From: Arthrobacter_M sp030063245
GTDB taxonomy: Bacteria; Actinomycetota; Actinomycetes; Actinomycetales; Micrococcaceae
Direction: 5' to 3'
Length of the DNA: 64,000 nt
Assembly (NCBI RefSeq): GCF_051131705.1
Contig: NZ_CP180316.1
Span: forward strand, 3,348,001-3,412,000
Shown here piece after piece: positions 24,890 to 33,515 of the stretch. Numbering within the stretch: the stretch's first letter is position 1; every line of letters begins with the position of its first letter. The notes under the pieces were generated by a model. That model was not told where the DNA came from, did not search any database, and saw nothing but the letters and a program-made list of their open reading frames with translations. Position numbers and translations under genes: made by a program.

Positions 24890-25906
24890 TTGAACCCTGA
24901 GCCGGAATTAACCTCCGAGAAGTCCCGCACGGCGGGCCTGGACACCTTCGACGCCCGCACCCCCCGAAAGATCATTTTGGATTGCGACCCCGGCCACGAC
25001 GATGCCGTCGCCATCCTGCTGGCTCACGGCAATCCGGACATAGAGCTGCTCGCGGTAACAACCGTCGTCGGCAATCAGACCCTGGAAAAGGTAACCCGCA
25101 ATGCGTTGGCCGTGGGCACCATCGCCGGCATCACCGGGGTTCCGTTTGCGGCCGGCTGCCCGCGGCCGCTGGTGCGTAACATCGAGACCGCGCCGGACAT
25201 CCACGGGGACAGCGGCATGGACGGCCCGGTTCTGCCGGAGCCCACCATCACGCTCGACCCAAGACACGCCGTCGACCTCATCATCGACACCATCATGGCG
25301 CACGAGCCCGGCACGGTAACCATTGTCCCCACCGCAGGGCTGACCAACATTGCCCTGGCAGCCCGCAAGGAACCGCGCATCGTGGAGCGCGTGAAGGAAG
25401 TTGTGCTGATGGGCGGCGGCTATCACGTGGGCAACTGGAGCGCCATGGCCGAGTTCAACATCAAGATCGACCCCGAGGCCGCACACATCGTGTTCAACGA
25501 AAAGTGGCCGGTGGTGATGGTGGGCCTGGACCTGACACACCAGGCGCTGGCCACCCCGGACGTGGTGGCGCGGATTGAGGCCGTGGGTACCAAACCGGCC
25601 AGGTTCGTCATGGAGCTGATGGAATTCTTCACCAAAACCTACAAGGACGCGCAGGGCTTCGACTACCCGCCGGTGCACGACCCCTGCGCCGTGGCCTACG
25701 TGATCGACCCGTCCGTCATGACCACGCAAAAGGTCCCGGTGGACATTGAATTGAACGGCACGCTCACCCTTGGCATGACGGTTGCGGACTTCCGGGCACC
25801 GGCGCCCGCGGACTGCAACACCTCCGTTGCGGTAAAACTGGACCATCAGAAGTTCTGGGACCTCGTCACCGACGCGCTGGTCCGGATCGGGGATGTGGAA
25901 GCATGA
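24890..25906 (+). CDS. Inosine-uridine preferring nucleoside hydrolase
   Basis: 338-residue N-ribohydrolase that splits a ribonucleoside into base and ribose. It carries the family's calcium-binding signature D-C-D-P-G-H-D-D-A at residues 31-39, the strand V-L-M-G-G-G and the conserved histidine in V-H-D-P. I prefer the TTG at 24890, which has GTGGAG six bases upstream, over the GTG at 24878, which has no ribosome site. First gene of the LacI-controlled operon; its stop overlaps the transporter start (ATGA). The ribose it frees would be used by the ribokinase two genes on. Confidence 0.92.
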   Translation: MNPEPELTSEKSRTAGLDTFDARTPRKIILDCDPGHDDAVAILLAHGNPDIELLAVTTVVGNQTLEKVTRNALAVGTIAGITGVPFAAGCPRPLVRNIETAPDIHGDSGMDGPVLPEPTITLDPRHAVDLIIDTIMAHEPGTVTIVPTAGLTNIALAARKEPRIVERVKEVVLMGGGYHVGNWSAMAEFNIKIDPEAAHIVFNEKWPVVMVGLDLTHQALATPDVVARIEAVGTKPARFVMELMEFFTKTYKDAQGFDYPPVHDPCAVAYVIDPSVMTTQKVPVDIELNGTLTLGMTVADFRAPAPADCNTSVAVKLDHQKFWDLVTDALVRIGDVEA

Positions 25907-27327
25907 GTACCGCCTTCAGCCGCACCAAGTCCAAAGCCGGCAGCGTCACGGCCCTGATGGTGGCGCTGCTGGCCGCCTGTATCGCCTTCCAGCTCAACGC
26001 GTCCATGCTCAGTCCCGCCCTGGTCACCATGGGCGAGGAACTGCACATCAACCAGGCCGTGATCGGTCTGTCGCAGACCTGGTTCTTCACCGCGGCGGCG
26101 CTGTTTTCCCTGTTCCTGCCCCGCCTGAGCGACATCATCGGCCGCAAAAAGGTGCTGTTGGGCATGATGATCATGATGGCCGCCGGCTCGGTCATCTCCG
26201 CCGTTGCCCCAGACGTCACCTGGTTGTTCGTGGGACGCATCGTCCAAGGTGTCAGCGGCCCTACCGTGCCGCTGGCCCTGATCATGCTGCGCTCCGAAGT
26301 CACCGACGCCAAGAAATACGGCGGACTGATGGGCCTGATTACGGCGGTCAACGGCGGCATTGCCGGCATTGACTCGTTCGTGGGCGGCTTCTTCGCACAG
26401 CATTACGGTTTCCGCAGCATCTTCTGGCTGATGGTGGTCCTCGGAGCGGCCGCCGCCGTGCTGGTGGCCTTCCTTTCCCGCGAAAGCAAGCCCGGCGAGG
26501 GCACGCGGATGGACTGGCGGGGCGTGTTCTTCATCGTCGTTGCGGTCGGTGCCCTGCTGACGGCCCTCAACCAGGCAACATCCCTTCTGGGCGCCTACTC
26601 GACCGACACCCTGGTGCAGACGATCGTCCTGGCGGTCATCGCCGTCGTCGGCTTCCTCTTGTTCTGGAACACGGAGAAACGCTCCAGGCACCCGATGGTG
26701 GAAATGGTGCACCTGCGCCGGCGCGCCACCTGGGCCACCCTGCTGACCACCACCTTGACCATGACCGGCATTTTCGCCGTGATCAACGGCATTGTGCCCG
26801 CGTTTGTGCAGGCGGCGGATCCCGGCTTCGGCATCGGCGCCACCGAAATGTCGCTGCTCATCCTCACCCCGTACGCCCTGCTCGGCTGGGTCTTCGGCCC
26901 GATCACCGGCCGGCTGGCGCCCGTGCTCGGCTACACCCGGGTGCTGCGGATCGGCCTGATCGGCGCCCTGGTGGCGCTGGCCGTGATCGGTTTCTTTGGC
27001 CTGCACAACCTGGGCCTGATGATTGCCGGCACGGTGCTGCTGGGGATTATGTATGCCGGCACCGTGAACATCATGCTCAACGGCCTGGGCGTGGTGCACT
27101 CCCCCGAGGGCAACCCCGGCTTCCTGCCCGGGATGAACGCCGGCGCGTTTAACCTGGGCGCCGGCCTGAGTTTTTTGGTGCTGCCGGCGATTCTGGTGGC
27201 CGCTGGAACCATGGGCGTTGTGGCGTCCTACACCACGGTGGTGATTGTGGCCCTGGTGATCACGGCGCTGGCGCTGGCCTCCTCGCTGCTGATTCCCAAG
27301 CCGGTTGACGCCGAGGTCCACGCTTAA
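25903..27327 (+). CDS. MFS transporter, probable nucleoside importer
   Basis: 474-residue major facilitator with 14 apparent membrane segments (DHA2-like length). The loop after helix 2 has L-P-R-L-S-D-I-I-G-R-K-K, the classic MFS motif. DHA2 relatives are usually exporters, but a place inside an operon with nucleoside hydrolase and ribokinase suggests uptake of nucleosides here. Overlaps the upstream gene by 4 bases. Confidence 0.85.
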   Translation: MSTAFSRTKSKAGSVTALMVALLAACIAFQLNASMLSPALVTMGEELHINQAVIGLSQTWFFTAAALFSLFLPRLSDIIGRKKVLLGMMIMMAAGSVISAVAPDVTWLFVGRIVQGVSGPTVPLALIMLRSEVTDAKKYGGLMGLITAVNGGIAGIDSFVGGFFAQHYGFRSIFWLMVVLGAAAAVLVAFLSRESKPGEGTRMDWRGVFFIVVAVGALLTALNQATSLLGAYSTDTLVQTIVLAVIAVVGFLLFWNTEKRSRHPMVEMVHLRRRATWATLLTTTLTMTGIFAVINGIVPAFVQAADPGFGIGATEMSLLILTPYALLGWVFGPITGRLAPVLGYTRVLRIGLIGALVALAVIGFFGLHNLGLMIAGTVLLGIMYAGTVNIMLNGLGVVHSPEGNPGFLPGMNAGAFNLGAGLSFLVLPAILVAAGTMGVVASYTTVVIVALVITALALASSLLIPKPVDAEVHA

Positions 27328-27370
27328 ATGCCCGCACCTGCCCGCACCCAGCCCGCACCTGCCCGCCACC
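27328..27370. repeat. Degenerate tandem duplication before the ribokinase gene
   Basis: Two copies of roughly 21 bases, built on CCCGCACCTGCCCGCACC, fill the gap between the transporter stop and the ribokinase ribosome site. Confidence 0.7.
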
Positions 27371-27391
27371 GACAGCCTGGAAAGGCACGCC

Positions 27392-28354
27392 ATGACTTCC
27401 CGACGCATCATTGTGGCCGGTTCGCTGAACGCAGACCTGACCATTTACTGCGACCGCCTGCCGCTGCCGGGCGAGACCCTGCACGGGACCGGTTTTGCCG
27501 TCAACGCCGGCGGTAAGAGTGCCAACCAGGCCGTGGCGGCCAGCCTGGTGGGTGGTTCGGTGACGCTGATCGGCGCGGTGGGCGACGACGCCAACGGGGC
27601 GATGCTGCTGGCCTCCACTGCGGCCGCCGGGGTCGATGTCAGCCGCGTGCGCTGCACCGCCGGGCCCACGGGTGTCGCGGTGATTTCCGTCGACAGCCAC
27701 GGGGAGAACTCGATCATCATCTCCGCCGGTGCCAACGGCAAGCTGGCTCCGGAGCAGATGGACGCGGACTCGTTTGCCGGTGCCGCGGTGGTCTGCCTGT
27801 GCCTGGAAGTGCCGCTGGATACCGTGCAGGCCGCGGCGCAGGCAGGGCACGACGGCGGCGCCACCGTTTTGCTGAACCTCTCACCCTATGCGTCCATTCC
27901 GTCCGAACTGGCGGCGCTGACGGATGTGCTGCTGGTGAATGCGCACGAGGCCTCGGAGTTCCTGGACGGCTTCACACTGCCCTCCGCGCAGGACCCGGAG
28001 TCCGAGTGGGAACCCGCCGTGGCCAGGTTAGCCGCGCGCGGCCTGTCCCGGGTGCTGGTCACGCTTGGTTCGCAGGGTTCCGTGGTGCTGGATTCCACCT
28101 CGCCCGCGCGCGTGGCGCGCATTGCACCCACCCGGGTTGACGCCGTCGACACCACCGGCGCGGGCGACGCATTCACCGGAGCTGTGGCCGCCCGCCTGGC
28201 CGCCGGTGATTCCCTGCTGGCGGCCGCCCGTTACGCCTCCGTGGCCGCGGCCATGGCGGCCACCAAGAATGGCACCCAGGCGGCCTATCCCACGGCGGCG
28301 GAGGTTGCGGCCCGCACTGCTTCGGGCGGGAGAACGACTTCTTCCCGGTCGTAG
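27392..28354 (+). CDS. Ribokinase (PfkB family)
   Basis: 320-residue sugar kinase converting ribose to ribose 5-phosphate with ATP. N-terminal sugar-binding signature V-N-A-G-G-K-S-A-N-Q-A near residues 38-48, and the second PfkB motif D-T-T-G-A-G-D-A-F-T-G near 253-263, whose last Asp is the catalytic base. ATG at 27392 with GGAAAGG six bases upstream; the longer frame to 27305 is repeat sequence. It completes the path nucleoside to base plus ribose to ribose 5-phosphate. A PfkB kinase acting on a different sugar is possible. Confidence 0.9.
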   Translation: MTSRRIIVAGSLNADLTIYCDRLPLPGETLHGTGFAVNAGGKSANQAVAASLVGGSVTLIGAVGDDANGAMLLASTAAAGVDVSRVRCTAGPTGVAVISVDSHGENSIIISAGANGKLAPEQMDADSFAGAAVVCLCLEVPLDTVQAAAQAGHDGGATVLLNLSPYASIPSELAALTDVLLVNAHEASEFLDGFTLPSAQDPESEWEPAVARLAARGLSRVLVTLGSQGSVVLDSTSPARVARIAPTRVDAVDTTGAGDAFTGAVAARLAAGDSLLAAARYASVAAAMAATKNGTQAAYPTAAEVAARTASGGRTTSSRS

Positions 28355-28399
28355 AGCCGGGCGAAACCGTCCGCTGAGCGCAGGCGTAGAGTGAAAAAC

Positions 28400-29446
28400 A
28401 TGCCAGCGCAAAGCCCAGCCCAGCCCACCACGTACCTCGGACGCACGGGAGTGGAGGTCAGCCGCCTCGCCCTCGGCACCATGATGTTCGGCGATTGGGG
28501 CAACAAAGATCACGAAGCTTCGATCCGCATCATTCATCGCGCCCTTAATGCTGGCATCAACTTCATTGACACCGCTGATATCTACTCGTTCGGGGAGTCG
28601 GAGGAGATCGTCGGCAAGGCAATTGCCCAATCCGGCAGGCGCGAAGATATCATTTTGGCCACTAAGTTTTTCAACGGCATGAAACAGCAGCCTAACTATC
28701 GTGGCGGTTCGCGCCGCTGGATTATCCGCTCGGTCGAAGACTCCCTGCGCCGGCTCGGTACCGACTACATCGACCTCTACCAGATGCACCGTCCCGATGA
28801 GCACACCGACATCGAGGAAAGTCTCGGCGCCCTCAGCGATTTGGTCGCCCAGGGAAAGGTGCGCTACATCGGCTCGTCCACGTTCCAGCCATCGCAGGTC
28901 GTCGAGGCCCAATGGACTTCGCGTGAGCGCCACCTGGCACGCTTCGTCACGGAGCAGCCACCCTACTCAATGCTCACGCGAGGCATCGAGGCCGATCTGC
29001 TGCCGACTACGCAGCGGCACGGAATGGGGACCCTGGTCTGGAGCCCGCTAGCGGGCGGATGGCTCAGTGGCAAGTTCCGCAAGGGACAGGATCTGCCGGC
29101 CACCCATCGCAGCGATCGCGATCCTGGTCGCTACGACCTGGGCAACCCCAAGATAGCCGCCAAGTTCGACGCCGCGGACAAGTTGGGCGGACTTGCCGAC
29201 GAACTGGGCATCCCGCTCGTGTACCTCGCCATCGCGTTCGTGCTGCGTCACCCCGCGGTCACGAGCGCGATCATCGGGCCCCGGACCATGGAGCAGCTCG
29301 AGTCACAGCTGGATGCCGCTGCGCTCGAGCTCGACGCATCCACCCTCGACCGCATCGACGAAATCGTGCCGCCCGGGGTGAATGTGAACCCCGATGATGC
29401 TGGTTTCAGCAATTTCTGGTTGACGCCCGAGCTCCGCCGGCGGTGA
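28400..29446 (+). CDS. Aldo/keto reductase
   Basis: 348-residue NADPH-dependent reductase of the AKR superfamily (YajO/potassium-channel beta-subunit-like length). The catalytic tetrad is complete: D57 and Y62 in F-I-D-T-A-D-I-Y, K89 in A-T-K-F, and H130 in L-Y-Q-M-H-R-P. The C-terminal cofactor-binding motif appears as S-A-I-I-G-P-R-T. A GTG three codons upstream (28391) is also possible. It may be unrelated to the nucleoside operon it follows; the substrate is unknown. Confidence 0.9.
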   Translation: MPAQSPAQPTTYLGRTGVEVSRLALGTMMFGDWGNKDHEASIRIIHRALNAGINFIDTADIYSFGESEEIVGKAIAQSGRREDIILATKFFNGMKQQPNYRGGSRRWIIRSVEDSLRRLGTDYIDLYQMHRPDEHTDIEESLGALSDLVAQGKVRYIGSSTFQPSQVVEAQWTSRERHLARFVTEQPPYSMLTRGIEADLLPTTQRHGMGTLVWSPLAGGWLSGKFRKGQDLPATHRSDRDPGRYDLGNPKIAAKFDAADKLGGLADELGIPLVYLAIAFVLRHPAVTSAIIGPRTMEQLESQLDAAALELDASTLDRIDEIVPPGVNVNPDDAGFSNFWLTPELRRR

Positions 29447-29934
29447 CCTGCGCGTCGGCACGGAAGTGTCTCTCCCCGGGAGCAAAACCTCCGCCGCGTC
29501 GACGTCCAATCCCACCGCACTGTGTCAGAGGATCTGTACTGTTTAATTGTGTGGCCAGCCGATCCCCCAATACGGCTGGCCACATCTCTTTTGCGGCCGC
29601 GAATGCCGTACCACCAGAGTTCTGAGCCATGACTCTAATCGAAGGACCGAAGGGGTTGCCGCCGCCCCCAAAAATAACGCCGGCACATTCGGACGTCCGC
29701 GGATGCCGAACTACTTTCCCATCGAACCCGCAGCCCCCAAAGAAGAGAATAGACCAATGACGAGTTAGAAACAATATGGTCATCCGGTTTAATCTGGTCA
29801 TTCCCATGCCATGCTTGTCGAATCTGGTGTTGCCGGATTCATCGCCGGATTCAGCAGTCCCGACAACCACATCACGTCCATCGTCGAACTCGCAGTGGAG
29901 AACGAGGTGGTCCTGGTGCGCCCATCCCGAGGTC
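29447..29934. other. Non-coding stretch after the aldo/keto reductase gene
   Basis: About 490 bases without a convincing gene. It contains the hairpin at 29550-29592. A 28-residue stretch read across that hairpin has cysteines spaced like a small zinc ribbon but sits behind a stop codon. Confidence 0.5.
29550..29592 (+). terminator. Perfect 12-bp hairpin, probable terminator
   Basis: TGTGGCCAGCCG and its exact complement CGGCTGGCCACA flank an 11-base loop, followed by TCTCTTTT. It lies about 100 bases after the aldo/keto reductase stop. The T-run is short, so termination may be partial. Confidence 0.6.
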
Positions 29935-30609
29935 TCACGCCCGGGTGGCAGCCTTCGCCGGTTTCGAACTGGAACCATCACCGGAAATCAGTCCGGACAG
30001 AGCCTTCAGATCCTCGTGAAAATCTTCATGCACAATCCCGGGGAGCAGGATCGCCCACATTTCTTCGATGCGCAGCATGACGTCCGCGCGGCGGGTCAGT
30101 ACGTCGGAGACCATTTGAACCCCGGTGAACGACGCCACGATGAACCGGGCAAATGCAGCAGGATCCACTCCGGAGCGAATGTGACCTTCCTTCTTGGCCT
30201 GATCCGCCAAGTCTTCCATCGTGGCGATCCAGTCTTCATAAGGTTCCGGCATGGGGGCACCGAACGCCGTCGCTTCAAAGGTCAGGCGGATGCCAGCCCT
30301 GACAACGAGTTCATTGACGAGCTGGAGCCCGAAGGCACGGCACATGAGGATCATCGTCACCAGTGCCGGACGGTTCTCGTTGAGGAGTTCTTCGCTGTAC
30401 GCACGGGCCATCCGGTGCTGCTCCTCGATAACGGCCTTGGCCAGCACTTCCTTGGATTGGAAATGAAAGTAGAGGGCTCCCTTGGTCACCGCTGCGGCGT
30501 CCGACACCTGGGTCAGGCTGGCATTGCCGTAGCCGTGCTCCTCAAAGACCGCCGCTGCACCGGCAAGGATCGCCTCACGTGTGGCCTTTGCTCGATCCTG
30601 AAGGACCAT
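29935..30609 (-). CDS. ScbR/ArpA-like gamma-butyrolactone receptor family regulator (TetR fold)
   Basis: 224-residue regulator. The N-terminus matches autoregulator receptors closely: R-A-K-A-T-R-E-A-I-L-A-G-A-A-A-V-F, then V-T-K-G-A-L-Y-F-H-F-Q-S-K-E and A-K-A-V-I-E-E-Q. In Streptomyces such proteins bind gamma-butyrolactone signals and release target promoters. ATG at 30609 with GGGGGGAGG seven bases upstream. No butyrolactone synthase (AfsA) gene is nearby, so it could answer to a signal made elsewhere or to another ligand. Confidence 0.83.
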   Translation of the reverse strand: MVLQDRAKATREAILAGAAAVFEEHGYGNASLTQVSDAAAVTKGALYFHFQSKEVLAKAVIEEQHRMARAYSEELLNENRPALVTMILMCRAFGLQLVNELVVRAGIRLTFEATAFGAPMPEPYEDWIATMEDLADQAKKEGHIRSGVDPAAFARFIVASFTGVQMVSDVLTRRADVMLRIEEMWAILLPGIVHEDFHEDLKALSGLISGDGSSSKPAKAATRA

Positions 30610-31052
30610 TGATGAACCTCCCCCCTAGTCGGATGTCATGTTTGCCTGACCCTCGATCATGAACTCTCCGGTGGGAGTCAAATTGCCGCCCGGCGAGGAT
30701 CCTTCCGCCCGGTGCCTCCGGTTTCATCGGACGCCTGGATCTCCAGGCCCTTCCGAAAACGCGACGACGCCCCTCCTTGCGATCCTAGCAAGACGGCCGA
30801 CCGGGCCGCCCGGTTCCTCAGCAGGTACCGGATAAGAGCCTCAACACTGAACGACTGTCACCGGCAATCAAGGGAAGTGACAACGACGCCGGCCGCCACC
30901 GTGCGCGGATGGCTGCTGAGCTGTAGCTCTGGTCCCGGAAGACGGAATCACGCCGGTTGTCGAAATATGCGCGCCGCGCGCAGAAGCGCATAGCGCGGGC
31001 ACGGCCATCCGGCAGGGCATCCGTTGTACGCGCCGGATTTTTGGAATATGAC
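30610..31052. other. Intergenic region, no gene seen
   Basis: About 440 bases between the ScbR-like gene and the VOC remnant. Short frames lack ribosome sites and known domains. Confidence 0.5.
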
Positions 31053-31154
31053 CTAGCTCTTGGGCCGGTTCGGGATGTACTGCAGTGCCCACTTGTTGCC
31101 GTCGGGATCAACATCGGACACAGGGACAAACACAAGTTCAAGTTTCCAGTCCAT
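31053..31154 (-). pseudogene. VOC-family protein copy with in-frame internal deletion
   Basis: 33-codon frame that is the first 16 residues (M-D-W-K-L-E-L-V-F-V-P-V-S-D-V-D) plus the last 17 (P-D-G-N-K-W-A-L-Q-Y) of the intact VOC gene at 58897-59274. The flanks match as well: the bases upstream of the start, and the end N-R-P. About 92 codons were removed in frame, at a point where both edges read GAY. It is a degenerate paralogue about 28 kb from its relative. Confidence 0.9.
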
Positions 31155-31355
31155 GCGCCACAGGTTAGTCGGCAGCGCTGGAGACCGGTAGGGGGTGGCA
31201 CCGATGTTTTTGACGGCAGCGCACCCGTGCGGCCGGATTCTCGAGACGTTCCCATCCGCTGGCCTAAAACAATATCTCCAGGTCTGCCCAATTGAGCTGA
31301 TTACCGTTTCCTGCTCCATCCCGCGCACCTGAGGAACTAGTGACCCTTGAAGGCT

Positions 31356-31965
31356 TCAGCGAGCCACCAGGAACCGCCGTCGGACGCTATTTTGGCATGC
31401 GGCAATGTCCGTGTCGGGGAACTCCACGGTGGAGGTATCAATGCCTGGTGCGGCGAAGTGATGCACCTCGGCTCCGTAGGCGGCATCGTTGTAGACCAGG
31501 CAGACCAGTGGCAGAGACAGGCGCACTGCTGTTTCCAGCTCCGAAATGCCCATCAGGAACCCTCCGTCACCGGTGCCGAGAACCGGCAGCCTCCGGGCTG
31601 GGCCATGGCGGCACCGATGGCCGTATAGAGTCCAAGCCCGATGGCATGAAAGGACTGGGTGAAACAGAAACCGAATTCGTCCGGAACCGAGAGGTACTGG
31701 CTGGGGTAGCCCATGAAGTTGCCGGAATCCACGGAGACGATCCGTTCAGCAGGCAGGAGTTCATCAAGCCTCGCGCTGAGAACCCGGGGGTCCATTCGGT
31801 CTGCCGTGGAAAAGTCCTCGATGGGCACATCCCGCCACTGTGACTCCGGGGCAATTCGACGGCGGATTTCCTCCGTGCGGCACTTCTGCTCCGGTCCGCC
31901 GCGCCTCCGCCATCGTGGCCACGCCGCCTTCGTGGGATGCAGCGCGTTGGCGGTGAACGACAAGC
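31356..31965 (-). pseudogene. ThDP-dependent enzyme (acetolactate-synthase-like), C-terminal part, frameshifted
   Basis: Readable pieces in order: R-T-E-E-I-R-R-R-I, V-S-V-D-S-G-N-F-M-G-Y-P, F-T-Q-S-F-H-A-I-G-L-G, then (after a one-base shift near 31575) G-T-G-D-G-G-F-L-M-G-I-S-E-L and L-V-Y-N-D-A-A-Y-G. The G-D-G...N-D block binds thiamine diphosphate. The first two thirds are absent and the end is cut short. The break at its 5' side lies where a transposase remnant begins on the other strand. Confidence 0.82.
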
Positions 31966-32050
31966 CCATCGTACAACGTACGGAAATGCGATAGGCAAAG
32001 GAGATGATGGTAGAAAGAATGGAAAACCCACTGCACGAATCGCGGACGAT

Positions 32051-32371
32051 ATGAAGGCAGATGAGACGCCGATCGTTGAGCGTGGTCTCTTATCCATATC
32101 GGAGGAGGCATCGGAGCTGGCCCGGCGACGTTCGGCCGTGATCGCCCCGTTCGCCGCGTTGGGAACTGTGGGAAAGCAAGCTGCTGATGATGCTGCCGAG
32201 CAGTTGGGTCTATCACGACGTCGGGTCTACTCGTTGGTGACGCGGGCGAGCGCCGGGGGATTCTTCGTAAGCGAGAAAGTACCGCCATGCAGGCTCGAAC
32301 CATATGCCCATATGAACGAGTATGCTGGTATGCATGAAGACGACCCTGAACTTGCCAGACGCGCTCTTTGA
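32051..32371 (+). pseudogene. Transposase N-terminal remnant (Mu/TniA-like helix-turn-helix)
   Basis: Begins M-K-A-D-E-T-P-I-V-E-R-G and includes A-R-R-R-S-A-V-I-A-P-F-A-A-L and D-D-A-A-E-Q-L-G-L-S-R-R-R-V-Y-S-L, resembling the N-terminal DNA-binding part of integrase-core transposases of the Mu/Tn552 type. Similarity stops near residue 65 and the rest of the frame is junk running into the vapB promoter. I see no catalytic domain or convincing terminal inverted repeats. Confidence 0.5.
32301..32333 (+). promoter_or_regulatory. Possible vapBC promoter/operator
   Basis: CATATG-CC-CATATG (32301-32314) gives an inverted repeat suited to a ribbon-helix-helix repressor. TATGCT (32321-32326) sits seven bases before the vapB ATG, so transcription could start at or next to that ATG and the mRNA be leaderless. 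There is no ribosome site in front of the ATG. Confidence 0.45.
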
Positions 32372-32576
32372 CGCATTGAAGCGGGCGGCGGCAACCGAAA
32401 AGCGCACGGTCACGAGCATCGTGGAGGAAGCGCTCCGGCAACGACTTTCGTCCGCTCAGCGCTACGCGGGAAAACCGCTTCAGCTCCCGACATGGAACGG
32501 CAAGAGCGCGGACGGCTATCTCGTCGATATCGCGGACCGGGAGGCACTGTGGGCGACTATGGATGAATCCGCGTGA
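32334..32576 (+). CDS. VapB-type antitoxin (ribbon-helix-helix)
   Basis: 80-residue antitoxin. The N-terminal ribbon-helix-helix is clear (M-K-T-T-L-N-L-P-D-A-L-F-D-A-L-K-R-A-A), and the C-terminal half (W-N-G-K-S-A-D-G-Y-L) would wrap around the toxin. It should repress its own promoter and neutralise the downstream PIN toxin. Its stop overlaps the toxin's GTG start (GTGA). No ribosome site precedes the ATG; leaderless translation is plausible. Confidence 0.88.
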   Translation: MKTTLNLPDALFDALKRAAATEKRTVTSIVEEALRQRLSSAQRYAGKPLQLPTWNGKSADGYLVDIADREALWATMDESA

Positions 32577-33028
32577 TTCTCGTCGACGTCAATGTGCTGG
32601 TGTACGCGTTCGACTCGGATGCACCGCAGCACGAGGCATATGCACCGTGGCTCGCCGAAGCGTTGGGGGGAGCCGTGCCGACCGTAGCAGAGGAGTTCGC
32701 GCTTCTCGACACCGTCCTATCCGGGTTTGTGCGCATCGTCACGCATCCGAAAATCATGCCGTCCCCTGCTCCCATCAGACGCGCACTTGAATTCGTGAAC
32801 GCGCTGATCGGCGCTCCTTCCGCGAGATGGTTGCCTGCGTCCGAGTCTTTGTGGCGAGCGTTCGCACAACTGATCGACGTCGATCGGGCCGTCAAGGGCA
32901 ACCTGGTGCCCGACGCCTACATCGCCGCTGCTGCCATTGCCCACGGGGCTCGTCTCGCGACGGCAGATCGAGGATTCGCCCGGTTTTCAGGATTGACCTG
33001 GTTCGATCCTGCGGACGGACAGCGCTGA
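32573..33028 (+). CDS. VapC-type PIN-domain toxin
   Basis: 151-residue PIN ribonuclease. Acidic metal-binding residues are in place: D5 in L-V-D-V-N, E40/E41, D114 in V-P-D-A-Y and D132 in T-A-D-R-G-F. Members cut tRNA or rRNA when freed from antitoxin. GTG start overlapping vapB. The operon adjoins transposase and enzyme debris and has no other gene, which fits a horizontally acquired module. Confidence 0.9.
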   Translation: MILVDVNVLVYAFDSDAPQHEAYAPWLAEALGGAVPTVAEEFALLDTVLSGFVRIVTHPKIMPSPAPIRRALEFVNALIGAPSARWLPASESLWRAFAQLIDVDRAVKGNLVPDAYIAAAAIAHGARLATADRGFARFSGLTWFDPADGQR

Positions 33029-33515
33029 CGTGCGTCGCGGTCAGTTACTGAGGCCGCACCTGGATATCCTCTTGACAGCCGCAACTTGTTGTTGCTCAGG
33101 CGCCCGAAGCAATGCCAGAGATCAACCCGCTATTATACCAGCTCCGGGGCAGACTTTGGGGGGTTGATGGGGACGGCGAACCTACCTTTGTTGCCAGCCG
33201 TAGGGAATCGCTTAGCCCGGTCACCGGCATGGACTGACTGCCGGGTTCTGGTTTGCGGACAGACGCACACTAATCGCTGCAGGCTACGGTGAGTGTAAGT
33301 TGAGTCTGAATTGCTTGTAGCCATCCAGTCACTCTTGGCCGAAGTCGCGGACGACACACGGACACGAAAGTCTGCTGGCTTAACTAGATACCCCGCTGCG
33401 GTCCAACGACCGTAGTCCGACGGCCCCTTCCGGGGGGCCGTTTTTTTTCTTCCCCACGTCGGTGGCCGGATACTGCGTCGCCAACCATTGCTGGTCCCGA
33501 TCTAAGGCAAGCCGG
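33029..33515. other. Gene-free region ending in a strong terminator
   Basis: About 490 bases. No frame has both a ribosome site and a recognisable domain. TTGACA occurs at 33073-33078 but has no good -10 partner. The stretch ends with the terminator at 33420-33448, which is about 390 bases beyond vapC, so an unannotated transcript or a long vapBC 3' end is possible. I could not fold it into a tRNA, tmRNA or known riboswitch. Confidence 0.4.
33420..33448 (+). terminator. Rho-independent terminator
   Basis: ACGGCCCC paired with GGGGCCGT around a 6-base loop, followed by an unbroken T-run of 8. It is the most classical terminator in the window and acts on rightward transcripts. Confidence 0.9.

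Noticed and set aside
25846..27444. 532-codon open frame on the minus strand
   Set aside because: It is antisense to the nucleoside transporter and rich in His/Gln/Gly/Arg, the usual artefact of a GC-rich gene read backwards. No domain or ribosome site.
29540..29625. Small zinc-ribbon protein with C-G-Q-P-I-P and F-C-G-R-E-C
   Set aside because: The frame is preceded by a stop, has no start or ribosome site, and coincides with the two arms of a perfect hairpin, so the pattern is probably chance or a scrap.
31975..32050. Terminal inverted repeat of a transposon
   Set aside because: I looked for matching ends around the transposase remnant, and no pair longer than a few bases was found.
33029..33450. 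tRNA or tmRNA before the strong terminator
   Set aside because: No T-loop GTTCRA context, acceptor pairing or CCA end could be assembled; a different small RNA remains possible.
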